64,000 nucleotides of DNA from positions 496,001 to 560,000 of the forward strand of contig OZ017757.1 in NCBI GenBank assembly GCA_963969365.1, in the 5' to 3' direction. The DNA comes from Asterochloris sp. CNOR1 (taxonomy: Eukaryota > Chlorophyta > Trebouxiophyceae > Trebouxiales > Trebouxiaceae). The position numbers and the translations under genes are program-made. The notes below the pieces were generated by a model, which searched no databases, was not told where the DNA came from, and saw nothing but the letters and a program-made list of their open reading frames with translations. Of this stretch, positions 55,023 to 64,000 are shown one piece after another; within the stretch, counting starts at the first letter, position 1, and each line of letters begins with the position of its first letter.

Positions 55023-55907
55023 TCAGATCTGCTTGGTGACCTTGATGAAAACTTGATAAACTCTCTGTTGCCACTGCCTGCCATCTGGATTTTTCCAGCA
55101 AACCTCTTGATGTGATAGACAGGTCACATTATGAGGGGTCAAGTCTCCATTTAACCCGTAATCCCACAGGTCTGCTGCCTCTGGGCACTGCACAGCAAGG
55201 GAGTTGCAGGCACATACAGCATGGCCAGATGGGAATGGGGAGCCAGTGTTCAGTCCTGTGCGACTCTTTGGTGGTGTCTGCCATCTGTGCACCAGGCCCA
55301 GCTTGCACTCGTCCCTGTGGATCCAGTGCGTCTCCTTGTCTGAGCCCAGAGTCACCTGGTCTGGGTGCCAGCCACTTTTTTCATTGGCATCCCAGTCCCA
55401 CTCAGCCAGCAGGTGTGGTGCTCCTCTGCTGATGCTGGGCTGCCTCGTCTTCTTGCATCGCGCCTCATGTCCACACTGGGGGCATCCAGTCCCTCTTGTT
55501 CTCTTGCCAACAGCGGCGCTCCATCTGTGCCCACAGAGGGCACACCTCCAGGCTGCCTTGATGTTGCTGCTTGCTGCCACAGTCTCTGGTGTCCTCTCCC
55601 CATTGGTCGCCCAGTCCCACTCTGCTGCCACCTCTGGGAAGTTGTGGGCCAGGTTATTGCAGGGGCAAACTGCTCTGCCACTGTTGTAGGGGCAGCTCCT
55701 GCCATTTGAGCGGTTCTGAATCTGGGCCTGCCACCTGTGTGGCTGCCCAGTCTTGCACATGCCACTGCTCCACCACACCTTCCTCCCACTCTGAGGAGTG
55801 ATGGTGAGGCCGCCCAGGTGGGTGTTGGCCACGTGGTCCCACTCCTGTTGCAGGTGCACAGCCAATCTGCTGATGTCGGGCCCAGCCTGCTCATCAGGCG
55901 TGCCTGC
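55023..55907 (-). CDS. Zinc-ribbon repeat protein (DUF4379 type), 5' exon not found
   Basis: A continuous exon from acceptor TTTTTGCAG at about 55907 to the stop at 55023 holds repeated units of the type LAxEWDxxxN...P..V..GS...W...GHRW. Examples: HLQQEWDHVANTHLGG; FPEVAAEWDWATNGERTPET with WRCALCGHRWSAAV and GCPQCGHEAR; PHLLAEWDWDANEKSGWHPD; CPEAADLWDYGLNGDLTPHN. Known: DUF4379 treble-clef/zinc-ribbon repeats are common in green algae, other protists and large DNA viruses; their role is unproven, but nucleic-acid binding is assumed. Only the middle unit keeps the full CxxC...CxxC set; the outer ones lose cysteines. The open frame extends to 55961 only through a GTG, and no ATG is available, so the first exon lies upstream, perhaps in 56340-56790. 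Confidence 0.75.
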   Translation of the reverse strand, partial: AGTPDEQAGPDISRLAVHLQQEWDHVANTHLGGLTITPQSGRKVWWSSGMCKTGQPHRWQAQIQNRSNGRSCPYNSGRAVCPCNNLAHNFPEVAAEWDWATNGERTPETVAASSNIKAAWRCALCGHRWSAAVGKRTRGTGCPQCGHEARCKKTRQPSISRGAPHLLAEWDWDANEKSGWHPDQVTLGSDKETHWIHRDECKLGLVHRWQTPPKSRTGLNTGSPFPSGHAVCACNSLAVQCPEAADLWDYGLNGDLTPHNVTCLSHQEVCWKNPDGRQWQQRVYQVFIKVTKQI

Positions 55908-56129
55908 AAAAAGCAGATGTTGTGCTGCTTTGCTCAGGCAGGCAGTGATCCTGGATGACACGACTGCAGCACCAGGGAAGTGTGCTTGCCTTGACTACCA
56001 CTGATCAGTCTTTGCATGGCCTTGCTCAACATAGCTGTGTGGTGGAGGCTCCTCTGCAGCTTTGGCAGCACCACTGGACTGTGAATTCTCCAGGACGAGC
56101 TGATGGCATCCAGCATGCTTCACTTCCCC

Positions 56130-56345
56130 TTGCTACTTGTTGATTGTAAGATTCAGCATGAATCCACAGCTGTGGGCTTGTGTGACCCGCCTCCAATGTG
56201 ACTGCCACACCTTGTTGCTGTGGGGTTGATGATGATGCTGCCTCATGTGGGAATCAACTGCATGGTCCCACGCCTGCTGCAGGCGCAGGACGGCTCGCGG
56301 CAGGCTCATGGCAGGGCCAGCCTGCTGCCCTCTGGCTGTCTGCTG
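56130..56345 (-). repeat. Degraded upstream copy of the first zinc-ribbon unit
   Basis: On the minus strand this reads QAGPAMSLPRAVLRLQQAWD then HAVDSHM, parallel to QAGPDISRLAVHLQQEWD and HVANTHL of the gene 430 bases further on. The DNA shows TGGTCCCACGCCTGCTGCAG against TGGTCCCACTCCTGTTGCAG. It also includes the acceptor before the exon. Trp and Cys positions of the fold are mostly lost. Confidence 0.75.
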
Positions 56346-56799
56346 ACCTTTCTGCAGGCACAGAGGGAGGGATGGACTGTCTTGGGCGCCTGCTGAGCAA
56401 CCTGCAGGCAGAGCACAGTACTGCCAGGGTGTTCAGCTGGGGCCACAGCTGCCGGAAGAACCACAACTGCTCTGCTCTGCAACACAGATGGTGATCGGCT
56501 TCCAGGAGTGGAAGGCGTGGCACTTGTAGAATCTGAATAATGGGGGCAGGACTGACCGTGAGTGTCCATGGCAGACTGCATCTCCGTTTCATGAAAGGGG
56601 CCAGGTAGAGGTTCTATGCATGTAGTTTCTATGCATTACAATGGATGCCTGCATCCTGCCGTGTGTTCTGTCTTTGAGGGGGCTGGTACATGCAAGAATG
56701 GCGACAATGTAAGAGATGTGGGGCGCTGTTCATGTCTGACTTCACAGCACCTGTCTGCTTGTAAACTATGCAACTCAACACTGGCGGGTAAACGAAGTT

Positions 56800-59700
56800 T
56801 CAGCCCTTGGCACGAGACTTGGCGGCGTTGAACATGAAAGCAGACTCGAACTCCTGCTGATTAAAGCCCTCATGGATGCGCCTGCTGCTGGTCCCACGCT
56901 GCGTAGGCGCCTTCCGTCGCATGTGCTGCCTCTCAGACCTGCCTTGCTGCCCTGCTGAGGAGACCTGTTCTGTACTTTGCTGTTCCCTACCACTAGCTCC
57001 GTTCAACTGGCCCGCATCGTCGCAATGTCCAGCACCGTTGACGTGCCCAGCCCCATTGAGGTGCTGAGCTGCAACGTTCACGGCTTCAGCTGCCTCATCA
57101 GCTGCCGTTTCAGCCAGCCCCTCAGCTGCCAGCTGACTTTCCAGAGCGGGGGCGTCGCCGTCCTGTGCAAATGGCTGGCTGCCAAAGGACTGGGGCTCCA
57201 GGCGCGATGCCCCCCTGGCAGTGGCCAGGGCGGCAATGCGGGTGTGCAGGGTGGACAGGCGGTCATGGCTGCGCATCGCGGCCACAGCTGTGGCCAAGGC
57301 TCCCTGTGTCCCCACCACGACCACCAGCTGCTTGGCGCGGGTCAGGGCTGCAGGCAGAAAAGAACAATTCATTTCCAATACATTGCATGAGCTGTTCTGC
57401 CCATCTCAATTCACACTGCTGTGGCTCCTTTGCTGTGCTGCTAACAGAGACTAGGGGCACAGTGGACCTTGAGCCTCTGGCAAAGCTGTTGCAGCCGTTG
57501 CAGTCAATAACAGATCTGCCCCATGCAGCCTGGCTCAGGCAGCAAGGGCTGACTCACCAGTGTACAGAAGGCGCCGGTTGAGCAGCACTCGATGCTGGGG
57601 AGCCAGCACAAGGACCACGCCCTTGAACTCGGCGCCCTGAGCCTTGTGCACAGTGGTGGCCCAAGCCAGCTGCAGCTCGGCAAGTTCTGTGGCGCCAAAG
57701 TAGGGCACATCAGTCACCTGGCCTGCAGAGGGCAGCAGGAGACGCATGGGCTCAGAATGTAGCGCTGGGCATGGCTGCAATCAATCAGCTGCTTGCTGGC
57801 TTGCAGCTCAGCTGGCCCCTATGGCGCCGCAGACCCCCACAGTGGCAGCGGAAAAGGCATATGTACACCAGGCAGCTCAGCACACTGTGTGGCGCTGAAA
57901 TTAGGCATCTGAGTCACCTTGCCAGCAGAGCAGACGCAGCTCTGGCTGGTGAGGCTGTCATGAAAAGTAATGCTTTCATGAGACTATGACAAAGAGAAAA
58001 GCAGGAGGAGGGGATTGAGGGGGCCCTGTCTCCCCACCCGGGAGTGCTCTGCACACATTCAGGCCATGGTGCACCAGCACGCTTATCACCAGCTGCAGCC
58101 AAGTCGGCGCTCTTTGGCAGTCCTGCACCTACTTTGATCATCAGACGGGTGCCCTCTCCGTGGCACACGCCAAGGGATTGCAAACCCCCAAGCACGTCTC
58201 GACTGCGCTGCATCCAGCATAGCTGCAGCTACTCAACAACCGTGGCTGGGGTGGCGGCGAGCAGGGTCAGCTGATGGAGGCCCTGTGGCACCTCACACGA
58301 ATGCGTCATGTCGTGCATGCAGCTGGGCCTGTACCTACCCTTGTCAAGCTGATTATATGCCTGCATATTTGCAGACCTGAAGCGCCTGTGTAGCCGACTC
58401 AGTGAAAAGGCCCGCCCAGCTCCCAGGCGTGACTTTACACTGGCAGACTGTCACCTCACATGCCAGGCAGTGCCACTGCAGTCATCTCAGAGGGCTGCAG
58501 AGCCCCATCTGGCCTTTTTGCAGGGAAGAACACTGTCAGCCGGCTGTCCTGGAGGTTGACTGCCACCTCAAGCCACTTAGGAGCCCTCCACTTAGAAAGC
58601 TAGCAGTGCTGATTCACAAAGCATACGGACACAGTGGCACAATTGTGCATCAGCAGCCGGCTTTGCCTAGAGCCCACCTGCACATGGGCCCCCGGATAAG
58701 GTTCATCCCTCCAAGTGACCTGTTTGCATACATGCCGGTGCAAGTGCCCCACTGAGTCACCTGGCTCCAGAGCAGGGAATTGCACCGTTAGCCGGCTTTC
58801 CCTGGGGTTGACTGCCACGACAAAGCCCACGTCTCCATTGAAGACCTCCTTGTCGTAGTTGTTGAACGCCTGAATGACTTTGTCGCCGATCATGAAGTCA
58901 GGTGAGGCATCCTCCTGGCTGCTGGCGCCACTGCCTGCAGACACAGGTCAGGGAGCCAGCCTGATTGACAGCACCACCAGCTACTCCAGGGACAGCATCA
59001 TACATGAAGTCAAGTGGGGAGTGCTCATGGCTGCTTTGCCCTGCTGCCTGTAGGGGCCATGATCACACAGGAATGTCAGGCTCAACTGCACTGGATCAGG
59101 TGTCAAACCACAGGTGGCCGACATTCAAGCGTGAGCTAGATTGAGTACAGACTCCTTCTGACATGGCAGCGGGCCCAAGCCAGCAGCACTGCTGGCACTG
59201 CCAAAGGCAGCACCCCACCTGTTTGAGCACTGCTGCCTGAGGTGCACATGCTAGCTTTGCAGACGGTATGCCAGGAACTGCTTTTTGTACACCACTTCTC
59301 ACCTGCTGTAGCGCCACTGGTGCCAGCAACACTGCTGAGGATGGGGAGCGCTGACTTCTGGGATGCGCCAGCCGTCGGTGACAGGCTGTTCAGGCGGCTC
59401 TGCAAGACTGTGTTCAGGTGGTTGGTGCCAGCTGCCACCTTCCGCATGGGAGTGATCACCTGCAGGCACATGGAACCCACATAAGCTTCAGAGGCTGGCT
59501 GTTCAGCAGGCTCAGGTCTCAGCCTGTGAGCTGCCAGGGGGGCAGTGGGGGTCTGCTGTGATGCAGCATCACATGGACAGGCGCCAGGCTTCATGATCCA
59601 TCGCTGGCTAAATTCTACCCTTTGAGCTGCAGCAGCCGCAGCTGCAGGCACGACTGTTCTCTGGTGTCTGCCCTGCGCACTCCTCGGTGCTCAGACGACC

Positions 59701-62700
59701 TATGACTGCTGGCAAGCGACTGGCTTACATAGACATACCCGTTCCTGACTGGCTTGCAGGGTGGCGCTGTTGGCATGGGCCGCTGTGATGAGATGGCAGG
59801 CCTTCATCCCAGCAACACAAAGGCACAGCGCCAGGTACCAGACCGCCTTGCCTGTTCGCAAGCTGCCTCAGCGGGCCATCAGGCAAGGCAGTCACTTTCC
59901 CCCAGGCAGCAGACCGGCTGCAGAGCTGACAGGACACTGCTCACTTCAGATATAAATGGCCCACCTGCACCTCCTTAGCGATGTCAAATCTGCCCAAGGG
60001 GGCAATCAGATTGAACAGAGCATCCTGCACTGCCCCTTCCACGTGGTCCCCATGTGACACCTCCACAAACAGGGCATCACTCTGCACCAGCGCCTGTGCT
60101 GCTTCCGGGGCGAGGTGCTCCTGCAACAGAGAGGAACGGTTCGGCTTTGCATCTTGAGATCACTGTCTGCAACTGTAGCAGTGCAGGCGCTGACTCAGGC
60201 GCCAAGAGACTCTGCGGATGCAGCGCTGTGCCAGCTGACATGCTGCCCAGGAAATCTGCACAGCATGTGCACAACGCAAGCAATATCACACCGCACGGTG
60301 CAGGGGCAATGCTGGTTGTGTTGCTGGGCTCCAGCCACTGCACCAGGCCATGCAGGATGACGCATAGCACAAGACGGCACACCAGTACTGTGTCTGCCTC
60401 TATGCTGCTGGGCTCCCATCTTTCAGAGCAGCAAACTGCTGTAAGCGGACCACCATGACGTGATTGCACTGGGCTTGCCTGAATGCTGTTAGGCTTCACG
60501 TGCTGCAAGCGCTGTAGCAGACTTGGCAGGCTGCCACTGAGAATGGCGTGGGCTGCCCCCACGATGGCGCTCTGCTGCGCCTGCCTGAAGATCTCTCGGA
60601 GGTCGATGACAGGCACGACCCCCGAGCGGATCGCGTCTGCCAGGACGGTGCCAGGGCCCACAGGAGGTAGCTGGTCCACATCACCTGCAGGCAGCATGAA
60701 GCAAACGCTGCTGCAGGGGGACATGCAATGATGTGGCAGCTGAAGACATTGCCTGCAGTCACACACATTGACTGGAAAGCAAATGTTAGTCGCAGAGGGA
60801 ATGGCATGGAGTAGAGCGGGCTGCTGCAGAGCAGGACAGAGGCCCACACCAGCTGGCCCATGAGACGTGCGAAATTGCTCTGCCGGCACCACCGAGAAGC
60901 CTTCTGATGATGGCTTGGCTGGCGGGGACTATGACATGCTGTTTTGCTAGCAGCAGGGCCAGTGCCACAGTCGATCTCTGCTCCTCTCCGTAAGCCCATA
61001 GACCAGCTGGCAGTGTGCTGGCAACACCACCAGCAATGCTACTGCTGGGACATCTCCAAGTGCAGCCTGGGCCCAGACTTCACAACAAGCATGTACCAGT
61101 TGGAATTGACTGGCAACGAGCTGGCAGGACATCCAGCAGAGCTGTCCCCAGGCGGCACCTGTCACTGTTGAGCAACCAAGAAAACTCACATGGGGACTCA
61201 CAAACAAGCATCAGTACGCAGTGGGCTGGCAGTGCATCCAGCAGTGCCACACCCCATCCTGTCAACACTCCACATTTGAGCACGCCAGGGGCTGCAGCAT
61301 ACGCTCCACACACTGACTCACTCACAAGCACCAGCTGGCAGTGCTAGCAGAGCACTCAGAAGTGCTGTGCCCCAGGGGCACCCTGCCACCCTTTCAGCTG
61401 AACCTCACAGTCAAGCCAGGGATGGACTCACCAACAAGCACCAGCTGGCAGTGCGCTGGCAGCGCATCCAGCAGGGCTGACCCCAGGGGCAGGTCCAGCA
61501 TGGAGGCCTCGTCCACCAGCACGGCATCGCATGTCAGGGGGTCATCCTGCAGGCAGCTAGTTCATCAAACCAAAGCGAAGTGCTGCACGCTGGGCCTGGG
61601 GTCTGCACCATGCTGCCATACGCCTGCATGAGCTGAACCCCTGGCACCACTCCTGCATGGTGCAAAGCTGTCATAGCTGCGACGGATATACATGCCGTTG
61701 CCTGTTGCAGGCATGGTACCTCCTCCCACACATGAGACCGGCACAACTGCCCCTGGCAGATAACAGGTCGGCTCACCGCTGTGTGGTTGAAGCGATAACG
61801 GCTGCTGGAGCTGGAGTCATCGTCTTTCTCGTTGTGGGCCCCCTTGGTCTTCCAGCCCAGCATGCGGTGGATTGTCTCAGAGGGATGCTGCGAAGCCTCT
61901 TGCAAGCGTTGGGAGGCGCGGCCTGCAGCAGATTGCAGACGGCAATCAGATATGAGTGGTGGGGTGGGACAGGAGAGTTCTGACTGACTGCAAGTGCAGA
62001 AGGACTGTGATAGACAGGAGTGATGACAGCCAAATGCGCAACCACATGTGATGTTGGTGCTTGTGCAGGGCTTCTGACACGTCAACCATTCGAGCGTCGC
62101 ATCACGATGAGCAACCCCTGTGAGCTTACCCGTGGGAGCACACAAGTTGACTGCCTTCCCCAGCTTGTGCCACATAGAGACGATGTGCTTGGTGGTTGTG
62201 GTTTTGCCGCACCCAGGCCCGCCGGTGAGCACCAGGACTGGCGCTGTCGCAGCCTGCAGAACGGCTGCTCGCTGCCCCTGAGACAGCACTTGCCCATCTG
62301 CACGTCAGGTTCCAGCGCATCAGTACGAGGCCATTGCAGATGAGACCTGTCCGGTGTCTGCTCTTGACGCTTTGCTGCATAGGCCCCCTTGCATGTCAGC
62401 CATCAGGCATGCCACTGAGGCGCGTACAGCATGTTCAGGTTGTAAACCTATAAGATCACCAGAACCCTCCAGGGCAAACAACATGCAGGCTCAGGCGAGC
62501 TGGAATGGAGCTGCTGCTGGTGCCATGCTTTCAGATGCTGTCTGACATGGGCATCAGGACCCCAGGTAATCTATGCTGAAGTAGGGCTCTGTGGTTGACT
62601 AGCTTATATTGTTTTGATGTTGCAGTGTTGCATTGTGGAGGGCAGCATCCTCTGAGCAAGAGATGAGGCACAACATATGGAGATGTGGCCTGCAACAATG

Positions 62701-63977
62701 CTGGTCCACAATGCTGCGGTCACAAGTACCTCATTGAGCAGGCAGCAAGCTCTTTGGAAGCAGAGCTCAGCAGTCAATCCCGCCTAGCATGTTGAGCTGT
62801 CCCCTGTGCATGTGTTGACCAGATCTGGGTCAACAACCTTTATGTGCAGCTCCCCTTCGGGCACGCCAAGCGGCAAGCAGCAGGGTGGCAGATCCCCATC
62901 AACAAGCACCAGAAAGCAAGCAACTTGCAATATCACAATGAGCTGCTGTGTGACCCGGCACTGAGGAACGAGCTGGTGATGACATGAGCAATTCAGCCTC
63001 ACCCGTAGAGCTGAGCTGCTGGATGAGCCCCTGCAGGTGCCTCTCTAGCGCAGGACCCTCGGTGACTTGGGGTCCACTGATCTTCACTGGCACAGGCGGC
63101 CGACGTGCCAGCTCTGCCAACCTCTGGGACACACGCACCTGCAGACAGGGGCCCACACACATTGCTATCTGGTCCGAGACACTTTGTGCGTCATCGTCTC
63201 TATCCCTTGGTAACATCAAGGTAGACATGGTGAGATCCTAGTAGGGCGACAACAAACATGGTGAAACCCTCGTGGGGCAACAACAACAACAGCAACAAAG
63301 AGCGTGGGCTTCAGAGTGGCTTTCTGTGCACAAAGCACAGCAGCTTCCCCCCCAAAACAAGTCAGCAGGGAACTTCAGCATGCAGCTGCAAGCTCATGCT
63401 GTGCCTCAACACATGTCAGCAGGGAATGTCAGCGTGCAGCTGCACATCCGTGTCATGCCTCAACACAAGTCAGCAGGGAACTTCAGCATGCAGTTGCAAT
63501 CCCATGACATGCAGGATCTCACCTGTGACAGCACCAGTACCAAGCAGGCACTCAAAGCGCATTTGCAGGGTGCAACACAGCTGTCCCTCACCCAGAAGGC
63601 ACACTTCAACCTGCGACTGCTACAGGACTGACCTGCACCTGGCAGCAGATCTGCTCTGCATCATGTAAGCTTGGAGAGGTTGCGGCGTACAGCATGTCCC
63701 ACTGCTGCTCAATGGAAAGCTCTTGGTGCAGCTCACTGCTGCATATAGCAGCGCTCAGCTGCTCTGTTGCCTGGGAGTCATTCAGTGCCCAGAACACCTT
63801 GGCTCACCTCAGCATTGTACATGTCTGGCAGGTAGCAGCGTGCAGAGTCATCCCACTGCAGCTGGGCAGGGGCAGCGTCGCGCGGCTCCGCTGTACCTCC
63901 CTCCACCACCAGTAGGCCCTTCAGGAACATGTCTAGGGCCACATCCTCCATGCTCTGCTCACAGGCATAGGGCCGAC
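56800..63977 (-). CDS. RecD-like SF1 DNA helicase, 5' end off the window
   Basis: Eleven exons join in phase: 63977-63808, 63138-63003, 62297-62130, 61922-61777, 61546-61432, 60684-60479, 60120-59965, 59459-59303, 58934-58761, 57722-57558, 57347-56800. Motifs in order: [14 protein letters not shown] (Walker A), [35 protein letters not shown] (Walker B), [82 protein letters not shown] and [13 protein letters not shown]. Known: this set is that of RecD2/TraA-type 5'-3' helicases, with a UvrD-like C-terminal half. The upstream exon YLPDMYNAE fits the RecD2 N-terminal region. The C-terminal 140 residues are low complexity (Ala/Gly/Gln repeats such as [13 protein letters not shown]) and unlike bacterial RecD2. 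One intron has a GC donor (CAG|GCAAGC at 60479). TTACA at 56636-56640 is a likely poly(A) signal. Confidence 0.9.
57885..57930 (-). repeat. Copy of the 5' end of the helicase motif-VI-side exon
   Basis: TAGGCATCTGAGTCACCTTG then CCAGCAGAGCAG parallels TAGGGCACATCAGTCACCTG then GCCTGCAGAGGGCAG at 57700-57735. The copy includes the splice acceptor and lies about 185 bases upstream on the minus strand. Confidence 0.6.
58518..58825 (-). repeat. Repeated exon end downstream of the helicase GDKV exon
   Basis: The coding stretch at about 58786-58820 (TTAGCCGGCTTTCCCTGGGG, then TTGACTGCCAC) has a copy at 58533-58566 (TCAGCCGGCTGTCCTGGAGG, then TTGACTGCCAC) and a weaker one near 58648 (AGCAGCCGGCTTTGCC). 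The copy would read [12 protein letters not shown], against [12 protein letters not shown] in the gene. Confidence 0.8.
61000..61546 (-). repeat. Serial copies of the helicase Walker B exon end
   Basis: The true exon 61546-61432 ends CAGCTGGTGCTTGTTG at a GTGAGTCC donor. Downstream on the minus strand, copies of the same end with a GTGAGT-like donor lie at about 61351-61311, 61251-61191 and 61145-61073, with a fourth trace near 61030-61000. Plus-strand marks are CAACAAGCACCAGCTGGCAG (61432 on), CACAAGCACCAGCTGGCAGT, AAACAAGCATCAGTACGCAG and AACAAGCATGTACCAGTTGG. Decay generally increases away from the gene exon. Confidence 0.85.
63361..63522. repeat. 54-bp tandem repeat, three copies, in a helicase intron
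   Basis: GTCAGCAGGGAA recurs at 63361, 63415 and 63469, an exact 54-base period. Each unit continues with TCAGC(A/G)TGCAG(C/T)TGCA and CCTCAACACA. 54 is a multiple of three, and the plus strand stays open across it as an 18-residue repeat ([10 protein letters not shown]), but the gene here runs on the other strand, so coding is unlikely. Confidence 0.85.
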
Positions 63978-64000
63978 CTGCAGGCGCAGGAGGAGGGGAT

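Noticed and set aside
1-64000. Prokaryotic operons, CRISPR arrays, rRNA or tRNA genes
   Set aside because: Spliceosomal introns run throughout; no direct-repeat array with spacers and no tRNA- or rRNA-like folds were recognised. A tRNA scan was not possible by eye.

Overview
The window is nuclear DNA of a eukaryotic alga, most likely a chlorophyte. Genes are broken by many short GT-AG introns (acceptors usually ...TGCAG), with a minority of GC-AG introns. TGTAA, the green-algal poly(A) signal, or its complement TTACA lies 100-220 bases past the stop of several genes. The gene set is eukaryotic: an FG nucleoporin, SPO11, a PPR protein, a FAM210/DUF1279 protein and a LINE. No genus can be named from the sequence alone. 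Open frames often begin with GTG or CTG and are exons, not whole genes. The models below were assembled by eye from splice phase and domain continuity. Where exon phases are reported as consistent, each junction was checked.

Layout. 1-3036 (-): Nup50-type FG nucleoporin, 3' end off the window. 3588-5813 (+): P-loop ATPase gene with a disrupted Walker A motif and a second frameshift. 5960-7740: a donor-led dispersed repeat family around an unrecognised exon pair. 7745-8698 (+): candidate HUH-type replication endonuclease. 9529-11890 (-): Crypton-type tyrosine recombinase. 12386-15925 (-): LINE with endonuclease and reverse transcriptase. 16067-19174 (+): 463-residue protein with PD-(D/E)XK-like motifs. 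The stretch 3.6-19.2 kb is therefore an island of mobile or conflict-type genes. 21037-21881 (-): FAM210-like protein, divergent from a PPR protein at 22104-23321 (+).

23537-47338 (-): one very large gene, about 24 kb. It starts with a PH domain, passes through a poorly resolved middle with a coiled coil, then carries about 14 PLAT/LH2 domains in tandem and a low-complexity tail. 47607-51223 (+): SPO11, complete in 8 exons (413 aa), head to head with the PLAT gene. 52506-54540 (+): small type I membrane protein. 55023-55907 (-): zinc-ribbon repeat protein (DUF4379 type). 56800-63977 (-): RecD-like SF1 DNA helicase, 5' end off the window.

The most striking signal is shared by unrelated genes. 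Many introns hold degraded tandem copies of the adjoining exon end, including its splice donor or acceptor. I see this in the nucleoporin, ATPase, FAM210, PLAT, SPO11, membrane-protein, zinc-ribbon and helicase genes. It suggests that introns here grow, move or arise through local tandem duplication of exon-intron junctions.
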